From Leifsonia tongyongensis (GTDB lineage Bacteria; Actinomycetota; Actinomycetes; Actinomycetales; Microbacteriaceae): a stretch of 64,000 nt of DNA. Location: positions 248,001-312,000 of the forward strand of contig NZ_JAAGWY010000005.1 of assembly GCF_010686705.1 (NCBI RefSeq). Direction: 5' to 3'. The position numbers were made by a program, and so were the translations under genes. Each line of letters begins with the position of its first letter. Positions within the stretch are counted from its first letter, which is position 1. Below, in pieces: positions 8,523 to 16,922 of the stretch. The notes under the pieces are model-generated. The model worked only from the letters and a program-made list of their open reading frames with translations, did no database searches and was not told the origin of the DNA.

Positions 8523-9979
8523 GCTCGGTCGACGTCGCGGCGAACCGCGCGGCGGAATCCGGGTTCGGTTCGACCTCGCGCGTCGACCGCGCCCGCTGGC
8601 TGGAAGCCCTCGCCGATGCTCTCGAAGCCGATCGGACCGCACTCGTCGCCGTCGCCCACCGGGAGACTCACCTGAGCGAGGCGCGACTCGACGGAGAGGT
8701 GACTCGCACGGCGTCGCAGCTGCGGTTCTTCGCCGGGGTCGCGCGCGAGGGAAGCTATCTGGAGGCGACGCTCGACTCGCCCGATCCGACGACGATCCCG
8801 CCGCGACCCGACCTGCGCCGGATGCTGAGGCCCATCGGTCCGGTCGCCGTGTTCACCGCATCCAATTTTCCGTTCGCGTTCTCCGTGCTCGGCAACGACA
8901 CCGCCTCGGCGCTCGCCGCCGGGTGCCCGGTCGTGGTGAAGGCGCATCCGGGGCATCCGGAGCTGTCGCGGCTGACAGCGGACCTCGCTGTTGCCGCTCT
9001 CGCTGCGGCCGGCGCCCCGGACGGCGCCTTCTCGCTCGTCGAAGGTGTGGAGGCCGGCGTTGCGCTGGTGCAGCATCCGTCGATCTCGGCCGTCGGCTTC
9101 ACCGGATCGGTCCGCGGCGGCCGGGCCCTCTTCGACCTGGTCTGCGCGCGGCCGGCGCCGATCCCGTTCTACGGGGAGCTCGGCAGCATAAACCCGGTCG
9201 TGATCACCGCCGCGGCGGCGCGGTCGCGTGCCGTCGAACTGGCGAGCGGTCTTGTCGGATCGTTCACGCGCGACGGCGGCCAGTACTGCACGAAACCCGG
9301 GCTCGTGTTCGTGCCGGCGGGTACCGGTTTCGAGGATGCGCTTGCTGAGCTGCTGGCGGATGCGCCTGCCCAGCGCCTGCTGACGGACGGGATGAGCGAC
9401 GCGTTCGCACAGGGGGCCGCTAGCCTCGCGCATCGCGACGACGTCGAGGTGATCGGGACGGTGCGGGCCGAGGGCGGTGGGGCCGGTGCGAACGCCGGTT
9501 CCGTGGCCGGCACGGGGATCGAGGCCGGGAGCGCCCCCGTGGTCGTCATCGTGGATGCGCCGAGCTTCCTGGCGTCGAGTGAAGAGTTCCTGACGGAGCG
9601 CTTCGGCCCGCTGACCGTCGTCGTGCGTTACGCCGACGACGCCGAACTGGCCGAATCGGTCGGCCTGCTGGAGGGCTCGCTGACGGCGACGATCCAGCAC
9701 GCCCCGGATGAGGATGTCGCCGTGCTCGCCGACGCCCTGTCCCGCATTGCCGGCCGGGTCGTGTTCAACGGATGGCCCACGGGGGTGGCGATCGCCTGGG
9801 CTCAGCATCATGGCGGGTCGTGGCCGGCGACCACCGCATCCATCCATTCGTCTGTCGGCGCGACCGCGATCCGGCGGTTCCTGGTGCCGTTGGCGTACCA
9901 GAACGCCCCGGCATCCGTGCTTCCGCCGGAGCTGCGCGACGGCAACCCGCTCGGCATCCCGCGCCGGGAGAACGCTTAG
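8519..9979 (+). CDS. Aldehyde dehydrogenase, 2-oxoglutarate-semialdehyde dehydrogenase family
   Basis: A 486-residue enzyme of the KGSADH branch of aldehyde dehydrogenases, recognised by GPVAVFTASNFPFAFSVLG, the VGFTGSVRGG cofactor loop, YGELGSINPVVI and the nucleophile segment DGGQYCTKPG (Cys257). This branch oxidises 2-oxoglutarate semialdehyde and related C4-C5 semialdehydes to dicarboxylates. In this operon it could convert glutarate semialdehyde to glutarate. The start GTG overlaps the stop of the dehydrogenase gene (GTGA). A Gly/Ala-rich insert around residues 319-340 (GGGAGANAGSVAGTG) is unusual and probably a surface loop. It converges on the aminotransferase gene across palindrome A3. 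Confidence 0.85.
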   Translation: MSSVDVAANRAAESGFGSTSRVDRARWLEALADALEADRTALVAVAHRETHLSEARLDGEVTRTASQLRFFAGVAREGSYLEATLDSPDPTTIPPRPDLRRMLRPIGPVAVFTASNFPFAFSVLGNDTASALAAGCPVVVKAHPGHPELSRLTADLAVAALAAAGAPDGAFSLVEGVEAGVALVQHPSISAVGFTGSVRGGRALFDLVCARPAPIPFYGELGSINPVVITAAAARSRAVELASGLVGSFTRDGGQYCTKPGLVFVPAGTGFEDALAELLADAPAQRLLTDGMSDAFAQGAASLAHRDDVEVIGTVRAEGGGAGANAGSVAGTGIEAGSAPVVVIVDAPSFLASSEEFLTERFGPLTVVVRYADDAELAESVGLLEGSLTATIQHAPDEDVAVLADALSRIAGRVVFNGWPTGVAIAWAQHHGGSWPATTASIHSSVGATAIRRFLVPLAYQNAPASVLPPELRDGNPLGIPRRENA

Positions 9980-9985
9980 CCCGGT

Positions 9986-10060
9986 GCGCGAAAGTCACCC
10001 TTCGCGCCGAGATGACCCGCTGTGCTGGTGACTCTCGGCGGGAAAGGCGACTCTCGGCGG
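9986..10060. repeat. Intergenic palindrome family A, copy 3 (reverse orientation)
   Basis: Lies between convergent genes. It contains GCGCGAA/TTCGCGC arms (9986-9992 and 10001-10007) and, on the minus strand, the shared core GCGGGTCATCTCGGCGCG (complement of 10003-10020), plus two GACTCTCGGCGG units (10030-10041 and 10049-10060) matching other family members. Likely terminator or REP-like role. Confidence 0.65.
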
Positions 10061-10063
10061 CTT

Positions 10064-11533
10064 CTACCCCGCGAAACGGTCGGCGACGGTGAGGGCCGCG
10101 TCGATGGCGGCGAGGCCATGGCGCAGCTCGCCTTCGGTGATGATCAGCGGCGGCGCGATGTGGATGCGGTTGAAGTGGGTGAACGGCCACACCCCTGCTG
10201 CCTTGCAGGCCGCGGCGACTTCGGCCATCGGTGCGGCGTCGGCGCCGGCCGCATTGAACGGCACCAGGGGTTCGCGGGTTTCGCGCGACCGCACGAGCTC
10301 AAGCGCCCAGAACATCCCGCGTCCGCGTACCTCGCCGAGCGACGGATGGCGTTCGAGCCACGACGCGATCTCGGGTTCGATGACACGTTCACCCAGGTCG
10401 CGGACTCGCGCGAGGATGCCGTCGCGCTCGAACACGTCGAACGTCGCGACGCCGGCGGCACAGGCGAGCGGATGCCCGGAATAGGTGAGTCCCCCCTGGA
10501 ACGACACCGTGTCGAAGAACGAGGCGATGCGGTCGGAGATGACCACGCCGCCGAGCGGTACGTAGCCGGAGTTGACTCCCTTGGCGAACGTGATCAGGTC
10601 GGGGGTGACCCCGAACGCATCGACCGCGAACCACTCGCCGAGCCGTCCGAAACCGACCATGACCTCGTCGGCGATGTAGACGATGCCGTACGTGTCGCAC
10701 AGTGCCCGCACCCCGGCCAGGTAACCGGGCGGCGGTACGAGCACACCGTTGGTGCCGACGACCGTCTCGATGATGATCGCCGCGACGGTTGGCGCGCCTT
10801 CGAGCACGATGACGTTCTCGAGGTGTTCGAGGGCGCGCTGGGTCTCCTCCTCGGGGGTGGTCGAGTGGAACGCCGACCGGTACAGGTACGGGCCGAAGAA
10901 GTGCGCGACGGATGAGTCGCTCGGCTCGTTCGCCCAGCGGCGGGGGTCGCCGGTGAGCGAGATGGCGGTGGACGTTCCGCCGTGGTACGAGCGGTACATC
11001 GAGAGCACCTTGCGGCGGCCGGTGACCCGACGTGCCATCCTGACCGCGTATTCGTTGGCGTCCGCGCCGCCGTTGGTGAAGAAGACCTTGTTGAGGTCGC
11101 CGGGAGCCACCCCTGCGATGAGGCGGGCCAGTTCGCCGCGCACGTCGCTCGCCATCGACGGCTGGATGGTGGCGAGTCGCCCTGCCTGGTGCTGGATGGC
11201 GCGGACGAGATCGGGGTGCTGGTGGCCGAGGTTGAGGTTGACGAGCTGCGAGCTGAAGTCGAGGTAGGCGTTGCCCTCGTAGTCCCAGAAGGTCGAGCCT
11301 TCGCCCGCGGCGACGGGAAGCGGGTTGATCTGGGCCTGCGCGCTCCAGGAGTGGAAGACGTGGTTGCGGTCGTCGGAGCGAACCCGCTGTTCGGCCGCGG
11401 CGTCCCCGAACGGATGCACGGTGCCGAGCCTGTCGCTGTATCCGGTCACGGCTCCCGCCACCGCATCCGTCACGGTATCCGTTGCGGTATCCGCCACTGC
11501 GTCCGCCGCGCTGGCCTGCATGGTGTCTGTCAT
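10064..11533 (-). CDS. Class III aminotransferase (omega-amino acid:pyruvate/2-oxoglutarate type)
   Basis: A 489-residue PLP enzyme. Visible motifs are FFTNGGADANEYAVRMAR, YHGGTSTAISLTGDPRRW, the cofactor Asp in IVYIADEVMVGFGR, and the Schiff-base lysine in ITFAKGVNSGYVPLGG (Lys318). Class III enzymes of this type move amino groups from omega-amino acids to pyruvate or 2-oxoglutarate. The start at 11533 has AAAGG 12 bp upstream; the longer frame is not conserved. The first 30 residues are encoded by a 12-bp tandem repeat and are probably disordered. It follows the MmsA-type dehydrogenase gene by 11 bp, so product semialdehyde would pass to that enzyme (for example beta-alanine to malonate semialdehyde). 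Confidence 0.87.
   Translation of the reverse strand: MTDTMQASAADAVADTATDTVTDAVAGAVTGYSDRLGTVHPFGDAAAEQRVRSDDRNHVFHSWSAQAQINPLPVAAGEGSTFWDYEGNAYLDFSSQLVNLNLGHQHPDLVRAIQHQAGRLATIQPSMASDVRGELARLIAGVAPGDLNKVFFTNGGADANEYAVRMARRVTGRRKVLSMYRSYHGGTSTAISLTGDPRRWANEPSDSSVAHFFGPYLYRSAFHSTTPEEETQRALEHLENVIVLEGAPTVAAIIIETVVGTNGVLVPPPGYLAGVRALCDTYGIVYIADEVMVGFGRLGEWFAVDAFGVTPDLITFAKGVNSGYVPLGGVVISDRIASFFDTVSFQGGLTYSGHPLACAAGVATFDVFERDGILARVRDLGERVIEPEIASWLERHPSLGEVRGRGMFWALELVRSRETREPLVPFNAAGADAAPMAEVAAACKAAGVWPFTHFNRIHIAPPLIITEGELRHGLAAIDAALTVADRFAG
11463..11510 (-). repeat. 12-bp imperfect tandem repeat within aminotransferase N-terminus
   Basis: Four consecutive 12-bp units on the plus strand (GCATCCGTCACG, GTATCCGTTGCG, GTATCCGCCACT, GCGTCCGCCGCG) encode a degenerate D-T/A-V-T/A peptide repeat at the N-terminus of the aminotransferase. 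Unit length is a multiple of three, so copy-number change would keep the frame. Confidence 0.7.
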
Positions 11534-11544
11534 CGTGGTGCCTT

Positions 11545-13029
11545 TCAGGAGTTGCCGGGGAACGCGAGTTCGATCTTCGAGTGGACCGGGTCGGGCCAGC
11601 GCGAGGTGACGACCTTGCTGCGCGTGTAGAAGTGGAACGATTCCGGCCCGTAGATGTGCGCGTCGCCGAACAGGGAGTTCTTCCACCCGCCGAACGAGAA
11701 CGAACCGATCGGTACGGGGATGGGAACGTTGATGCCGACCATGCCGACTTCGATCTCGAACTCGAACTGGCGGGCGGCGCCTCCGTCACGCGTGAAGAGC
11801 GCAACGCCGTTCCCGTACGGGTTGGCGTTGACGAGGGCGATCGCCTCGTCGAAGGTGTCGACGCGCACGACGGAGAGGACCGGGCCGAAGATCTCGTCGG
11901 TGTAGACGCGCATGTCGGTGCCGACGTTGTCGAGGAGGCTGACGCCGATGAAGAATCCGTCGTTGTCGAACGATTTCTGGGAGCCGTCCACGACGACGGT
12001 CGCGCCTTCCGCGGCCGCTCCCTTCACGTAGGAGCAGACCTTGTCGCGATGTTCGCGCGTGATCAGCGGACCCATCTCCGAGTCGCCGTGCGTGCCGTCT
12101 CCGATGACGAGGGAGCCGAGCCGCCGCTCGATGGCGGCGACGAGCGGATCGCCGATCTCGCCGACGGCGACGAGCACGCTCACGGCCATGCAGCGCTCGC
12201 CGGCCGAGCCGTAAGCGGCGGAGACGGCCGCATCCGCGGCAGCTTCGACGTCGGCGTCTTCGAGCACGACCATGTGGTTCTTCGCGCCGCCGAGCGCCTG
12301 TACGCGTTTGCCGTTGGCACTCGCGCGCTGGTAGATCGACTGCGCGATCGGCGTCGAGCCGACGAAGCTGACCGCGTCGACGTCGGGGCTGTCGAGAATG
12401 GTGTCCACGGCGACCTTGTCACCGTGGACGACGTTGAGCACACCGGCGGGGAGCCCTGCTTCGAGGAACAGTCGAGCGAGGTAGACGGACGCGGAGGGGT
12501 CCTTCTCACTGGGCTTGAGCACGACGGTGTTGCCGCACGCGATCGCGCTGGCGACCATCCACAGCGGAACCATCACCGGGAAGTTGAACGGCGTGATGCA
12601 GCCGACCACTCCGACAGGCTGCTTGACGCTGTGCACGTCGATGCCCGTTGAGACCTGCTGGCTGTATTCGCCCTTGAGGAGGTTGATGAGCCCGGATGCG
12701 AACTCGACGTTCTCGAGGCCGCGACCGATCTCGCCTGCCGCATCGGAGAGCACCTTGCCGTGCTCGCTGGTGACGATCGCGGCGAGCTCGGGCGTGCGCT
12801 CCTTGAGGAGGTGGCGGAGCCGGAACATGACGTCTGCGCGCTTGGTGAGGCTGGTGGCGCGCCATGCGGGCAGCGCCGCTTTGGCGGCAGCGATGGCGGT
12901 TTCGACATCGGAGACCGAGCCGAGGATGACCTCGTGCTGCTGCACTCCGGTGGCAGGGTTGAAGACGGGTCCGGTGCGTTCGGCTGTGCCGAATTCTTCA
13001 CCGTTGACGACATGGCGAATGAGGGCCAC
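11545..13029 (-). CDS. mmsA: CoA-acylating methylmalonate/malonate-semialdehyde dehydrogenase
   Basis: A 494-residue enzyme of the MmsA/IolA branch. It shows ITPFNFPVMVPLWM, the VSFVGSTPIAQSIYQRA cofactor loop, GGAKNHMVVLEDAD and the nucleophile segment SAGERCMAVS (Cys280), all diagnostic of CoA-dependent methylmalonate-semialdehyde dehydrogenases. It converts methylmalonate or malonate semialdehyde to propionyl-CoA or acetyl-CoA with CO2 release. The GTG start at 13029 is preceded by AGAGGAAGG. It is the first gene of an operon with the class III aminotransferase and is divergent from the PucR regulator. Context favours degradation of beta-alanine or 3-amino-isobutyrate rather than valine or inositol. 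Confidence 0.9.
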   Translation of the reverse strand: MALIRHVVNGEEFGTAERTGPVFNPATGVQQHEVILGSVSDVETAIAAAKAALPAWRATSLTKRADVMFRLRHLLKERTPELAAIVTSEHGKVLSDAAGEIGRGLENVEFASGLINLLKGEYSQQVSTGIDVHSVKQPVGVVGCITPFNFPVMVPLWMVASAIACGNTVVLKPSEKDPSASVYLARLFLEAGLPAGVLNVVHGDKVAVDTILDSPDVDAVSFVGSTPIAQSIYQRASANGKRVQALGGAKNHMVVLEDADVEAAADAAVSAAYGSAGERCMAVSVLVAVGEIGDPLVAAIERRLGSLVIGDGTHGDSEMGPLITREHRDKVCSYVKGAAAEGATVVVDGSQKSFDNDGFFIGVSLLDNVGTDMRVYTDEIFGPVLSVVRVDTFDEAIALVNANPYGNGVALFTRDGGAARQFEFEIEVGMVGINVPIPVPIGSFSFGGWKNSLFGDAHIYGPESFHFYTRSKVVTSRWPDPVHSKIELAFPGNS

Positions 13030-13152
13030 GAGCGGCCTTCCTCTCTGAACGGGCCGGCCGTGCACGCGTTCGTGCAACACTGCCGGACAAAATGCCCGGG
13101 CTGGGCACTAGGCTTACATGCCAATGATTGCAGAGCAGTTCGGGAGGACTCC

Positions 13153-14814
13153 TTGCCAGATCGTCGCAGCTTTGGGGCTGACCATACACATCGTCCGGCG
13201 TCCGGTGACCCAGCGGGGGAGGGCGTTGTCCTCCCGACCATCCGCGAGGTGCTGCGTTTCGATGACGTCGCGGCGGCGCTGCCCGAGGTGCTCGCCGGTG
13301 CCGACCACCTGGATCGGCCGGTCCGCTGGGTGCACGTGACGGAGACGGCTTCGGTCGCTCACCTGGTCAGCGGGGGCGAGCTTCTGCTCTCCACCGGCGT
13401 GGGCTGGCCGAGCGACGATGCCGGTCTCGGCGGATTCATCGCACAGCTCGTGAGTGCCGGCATCGCAGGTCTCGTCCTGGAGCTCGGTGTTCGTTTCGAC
13501 GCCGTTCCCCGCGCCCTGGTCACGGCGGCAACGGCGCTCGGCCTCCCGTTGATCGTGCTCCACCGTGAAGCACGGTTCGTTGCGATCACCGAAGCCGTGC
13601 ACTCGCGGATCATCTCGGATCAGATGGCCGCGTTGCGTGCAAGGGACGACATCCACGCCCTCTTCACCGACCTGAGCCTGCGCGGAAGCCCCGCGGACTT
13701 CATCGTCTCCCAGGTCGGGCGGGTGCTCGGAGCCCCGGTCGTGCTCGAGAATCTCAATCACCACGTTGTGGCGTTCGAGGCGCTCGACGCGGGCGACGAC
13801 GTGCTCGACGCGTGGGAGCAGCGCTCGCGGGTCGCTCACCGCTCCGCGGACACCGACTGGCTGATCACCCCTGTCGAGGCGCGTGGGATCCGCTGGGGCC
13901 ACCTGATCGCGCTGCCCGGCGCTCCGCACCCGGCCGGCCGCTCGAACGTTCTCGAACAGGCCGCGGTCGCCCTCGCTCTCAGCCGCCTCGCCGATCGCGA
14001 TGCCGACGAATGGACGCGGCAAAGTCACGAGTATCTGTTGAGGGCACTCATCGGCGGCCGGTTCAGCAGTGAGAGCGGACTCGTCGCGCGATTCGAGGCA
14101 GCGGGGATCGCTGTGCGCGGGCGCAGGCTTGTCGGTCTCGCGCTCGTCTCGCGGTCGGACGGCGCGACGGCATCCGCCGCGCAGAGCGCGCCCGCCGCGC
14201 TGGCCGCAGCCAGGGACATCGGTGTGGATGCTCTGGCCGGCGCGCATCCGGCATCCCCCGGCGCCCAGCTCATCGTCGCCCTCTCGCTCGGCCAGAACCA
14301 GCAGCTGACCGACCACGCGATCGATACGTTCGCCCGTCGTTATGCTCATGCAGCCAGTCTTGCCGTCGAAGAACTCGTGGTGGCGGTCGGGGCGGAAGCT
14401 GTGGATATCCCGGGCCTTCTCGCCTCTGTGGAGGAGGCGACGGAGCTCCTGGCGCGCAACGGGGGAAGCCGGCGGCGGAACCTGTCGGTGTACCGCGTCG
14501 ACAGCAGACCGCTGCTGCGCTTCATCAACTCGTTCGGGAGCGACCCTCGGCTTCAGGCGCACAGCGAGCAGATGCTCCGACCCTTGATCGAGTACGACCT
14601 CGACAACGGGAGAGACCTGCTGTCGGTGCTCCAGGCCTACGCGTCGAACCCCGGCAACCGGACGAAGGCGGCTGCCTCGAGCCACCTCTCCCGCTCCGTC
14701 TTCTACCAGCGGATCGCCCTCATCGAGGATCTCCTCGGAGCCGACCTCGACGACGGCGAGACCGTCAGCGCCCTCCACGCCGCTCTCCTCGCGCGCCGCA
14801 CGTCGGCCCACTGA
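13153..14814 (+). CDS. PucR-family transcriptional regulator
   Basis: A 553-residue activator-type regulator. Residues 15-140 match the PucR N-terminal domain (TIREVLRFDDVAAALPEVLAG, then WVHVTETASVAHLVSGGELL). The C-terminal 60 residues form the PucR helix-turn-helix (LLSVLQAYASNPGNRTKAAA, then SVFYQRIALIEDLLGADLDD). A TTG start at 13153 was chosen because CGGGAGGA precedes it at ideal distance; no closer ATG or GTG keeps the frame. It is divergent from the mmsA-aminotransferase operon across about 120 bp and probably activates it in response to the amino substrate. PucR members commonly control purine, GABA or polyamine catabolism. Confidence 0.87.
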   Translation: MPDRRSFGADHTHRPASGDPAGEGVVLPTIREVLRFDDVAAALPEVLAGADHLDRPVRWVHVTETASVAHLVSGGELLLSTGVGWPSDDAGLGGFIAQLVSAGIAGLVLELGVRFDAVPRALVTAATALGLPLIVLHREARFVAITEAVHSRIISDQMAALRARDDIHALFTDLSLRGSPADFIVSQVGRVLGAPVVLENLNHHVVAFEALDAGDDVLDAWEQRSRVAHRSADTDWLITPVEARGIRWGHLIALPGAPHPAGRSNVLEQAAVALALSRLADRDADEWTRQSHEYLLRALIGGRFSSESGLVARFEAAGIAVRGRRLVGLALVSRSDGATASAAQSAPAALAAARDIGVDALAGAHPASPGAQLIVALSLGQNQQLTDHAIDTFARRYAHAASLAVEELVVAVGAEAVDIPGLLASVEEATELLARNGGSRRRNLSVYRVDSRPLLRFINSFGSDPRLQAHSEQMLRPLIEYDLDNGRDLLSVLQAYASNPGNRTKAAASSHLSRSVFYQRIALIEDLLGADLDDGETVSALHAALLARRTSAH

Positions 14815-14849
14815 TAGCGGGCGCAGCCGCGTCCCCGCCAGTTCGAGTC

Positions 14850-14877
14850 GTCCCGGCCAGCTCGAGGTGGCCGGGAC
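14850..14877. repeat. Palindrome between convergent genes with flanking degenerate repeats
   Basis: GTCCCGGCCA (14850-14859) and its exact complement (14868-14877) form a 10-bp stem with an 8-nt loop. The surrounding 14830-14910 holds four loosely repeated units of about 19 bp ending in CGAGTC/CGAGGTG/CGACGTG/CGAAGTG. The site lies between the convergent PucR and cupin genes and probably ends both transcripts. Confidence 0.5.
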
Positions 14878-14926
14878 GTACCGACGTGGCCGGGGCGCAA
14901 CGAAGTGGCGACAGGCCGCAGCGACC

Positions 14927-15271
14927 TCAGCCGAGGTAGACCTTCCGCAGCGTCTCCGTCACCGTCCAGATCGTGCGGTCGCCCGCGTGAAGCTGCACCA
15001 CATCCCCGGGTCCCAGCAGCAGCCACGCTCCTGTCTCGACGAACTCGACCGTCGCACGCCCCGACACCACCACGAACACCTCGTCGGCTTCGACATCGCT
15101 CATCGCACCGGGCGTCATCTCCCACACGCCCACCTCATGACCGTCGAAGCTGCCGAGCGCGCGCGATCCGGTCGCCGGCGAACCGGTCACGACCTGGCCG
15201 ACCGGCACGGGCTCGTGGTCGAGTTCGACGTCGACCGCGCCGATGCGGCCGACCCTTTCGAGTACATCCAT
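14927..15271 (-). CDS. Small cupin-domain protein
   Basis: A 114-residue single-domain cupin of the EutQ/DUF861 style. It has the two short cupin motifs as VWEMTPGAMSDVEADEVFVV and GDVVQLHAGDRTIWTVTETL. Only some of the usual metal-binding His/Glu residues are present, so metal binding is uncertain. The ATG has AGAGGAGC upstream. It lies 40 bp downstream of the FAD-dependent oxidoreductase gene in the same direction; such cupins often accompany PuuB-like oxidases, perhaps detoxifying or sensing an aldehyde or amine product. Exact role unknown. Confidence 0.8.
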   Translation of the reverse strand: MDVLERVGRIGAVDVELDHEPVPVGQVVTGSPATGSRALGSFDGHEVGVWEMTPGAMSDVEADEVFVVVSGRATVEFVETGAWLLLGPGDVVQLHAGDRTIWTVTETLRKVYLG

Positions 15272-15311
15272 GTGAAACAGTGCTCCTCTGCGCTGCGTGG
15301 GTGAGAACGGG

Positions 15312-16739
15312 TCAGGAGTCGAAGCCGAGGCCGACCGCGTCGAGGGTTTTCAGGTACAGGTTGCGCCTGCCGCCGTCGTGGTCGGCCCGGTCGAGCGCTC
15401 GACGGGTCAGGTTGATGCCGATGGATGCGGCCGGCTCGGGTGGGAACGGCAGCGGGCGGCTCTTCACCATGGCCAGTTCCGTGCGTTCGGTCGGGCTGCC
15501 CTCGAGCAGGTCGAGCATCACCTGGGCGCCGAAATGGGTGGATGCGACCCCCAGCCCCGTGAATCCGGCTGCGTAGGCGACCCGACCGTCGCGCGCACTG
15601 CCGAAGAACGCGCAGAAGCGGCTGCAGGTGTCGATCGCGCCCGCCCATTTGTGGGTGAAGCGGATGCCCTCCAGCTGCGGGAACGTCGTGAAGAAGTGGC
15701 TCGCCAGACGCCGGAACGTCCGTGGCCTGTCCTCGTATTCGTCTCGCACGCGCCCGCCGTAGTGGTAGATCGCGTCGTAGCCGCCCCAGAGGATGCGGTT
15801 GTCGCGGCTCAGCCGGTAGTAGTGGAACTGGTTGGCGGAGTCGCCGAGCCCCTGCCGGCCTTTCCAGCCGATGGACGCAAGTTGCGAATCCGTCAGCGGT
15901 TCGGTCATGAGCACGTAGTCGTACACGGGCACCGTCGCGAACCGGTTGCGCTTCAGCAAGGAGGGGAAGACATTCGTGGCGAGTGCGACCTTGCGGGCCC
16001 GCACCGTTGCGCGAGGGGTGCGGAGCTCGGCGCCGTCCGCCACGCTCAGGCCCGCCGTGTCGAGGCGGGTCACGGGCGTGTGCTCGTGAAGCTCCACGCC
16101 GAGCTCGGCGCACGCACCCGCGAGGGCACGGGTCAGCTTGGCCGGGTGGATGAGGGCCGAGTCGCGGATGCGGAAGAGTCCGGCCTCGAACGTGGGGGAG
16201 TTCACCTGCGCTCGCACCGCATCCGTGTCGAGGAACAGGGCGTCGACCCCGTTCGCGGCCTCGCGAAGCCAGTCGACCTGGTACGGTTCGGTCGCGATGT
16301 CGATCGCGCCGTTCCGTTCGAAGTCGCAGTCGAGGCCCAGCTCACCGATGGTGCGCTCGATGTCGTCGAGGTTGGCCTGGCCCAACTCCTGGAGCCGTTC
16401 GAACTCGTCGGGGAAACGGCTGAGGCCGTTCTCGTCGCCGTGAGTGAGGCTGGATTCGCAGAAGCCGCCGTTGCGGCCGGAGGCAGCCCAGCCGATGCGC
16501 CGCGCCTCGAGCAGCATGACCCGCGCCGAAGGGTTCCGCCGCTTGGCGAGCAGGGCCGTCCAGAGACCCGAGTAGCCGCCCCCGACGACGGCGAGGTCGC
16601 AGTGCGTATCCGCCGTCAGGACGGCATAGCTGTCTGCCGGCGCGTCCTCGATCCAGAATGGGGACTGGCGGGTCGCCGCCAACGCGTGGTTGACCACGGA
16701 TGGGTCCGGCCGCATCCTCTCGAAAACCGTGGTGCCCAC
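15312..16739 (-). CDS. FAD-dependent amine/amino acid oxidoreductase (DAO family, PuuB-like)
   Basis: A 475-residue flavoprotein of the D-amino-acid oxidase fold. The FAD-binding dinucleotide motif VVGGGYSGLWTALL is near residues 50-65, followed by VMLLEARRIGWAASGRNGGF, and a C-terminal GFTGLGVASTHFGAQ closes the flavin site. PuuB-like members oxidise gamma-glutamylputrescine or other secondary amines, releasing an aldehyde and hydrogen peroxide. The GTG start has GAGGCGAGGA upstream. It is the first gene of a two-gene operon with the cupin. Neighbouring semialdehyde dehydrogenases and aminotransferase support a polyamine or omega-amino acid role, but the substrate cannot be named from sequence. 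Confidence 0.83.
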   Translation of the reverse strand: MGTTVFERMRPDPSVVNHALAATRQSPFWIEDAPADSYAVLTADTHCDLAVVGGGYSGLWTALLAKRRNPSARVMLLEARRIGWAASGRNGGFCESSLTHGDENGLSRFPDEFERLQELGQANLDDIERTIGELGLDCDFERNGAIDIATEPYQVDWLREAANGVDALFLDTDAVRAQVNSPTFEAGLFRIRDSALIHPAKLTRALAGACAELGVELHEHTPVTRLDTAGLSVADGAELRTPRATVRARKVALATNVFPSLLKRNRFATVPVYDYVLMTEPLTDSQLASIGWKGRQGLGDSANQFHYYRLSRDNRILWGGYDAIYHYGGRVRDEYEDRPRTFRRLASHFFTTFPQLEGIRFTHKWAGAIDTCSRFCAFFGSARDGRVAYAAGFTGLGVASTHFGAQVMLDLLEGSPTERTELAMVKSRPLPFPPEPAASIGINLTRRALDRADHDGGRRNLYLKTLDAVGLGFDS

Positions 16740-16852
16740 GTCGATCCTCGCCTCTTCGCGTCGTTGCTGACATTCTCTCCGGTCCGGGCCGCTTTCAGCG
16801 GCGGATTCCGTCGTGAAATCGTGATTTTCCGACCATTCCGTTCGAGGCGATT

Positions 16853-16912
16853 GCCGAGCACAGTGCTATTCCCGAAAAGGTGCCCTGATAACGCGAAGAA
16901 CCCTGTGCTCGC
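16853..16912. repeat. Intergenic palindrome family B, copy 1
   Basis: CGAGCACAG (16855-16863) pairs with CTGTGCTCG (16903-16911) around a 39-nt interior that includes TTCCCG and ATAACGCGAAGAACC. The same layout and interior words occur at 50109-50175. It follows the 3' end of the ramB gene (read leftward). Confidence 0.7.
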
Positions 16913-16922
16913 CGACGACAGC

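Noticed and set aside
6735-8642. Very long open frame antisense to the CoA-transferase and acyl-CoA dehydrogenase genes
   Set aside because: It is a GC-bias shadow: Arg/His/Gly-rich, no domain, and it covers two genes with clear family signatures.
13114-14811. 565-codon frame antisense to the PucR gene
   Set aside because: Shadow of the regulator; it contains no family motif.
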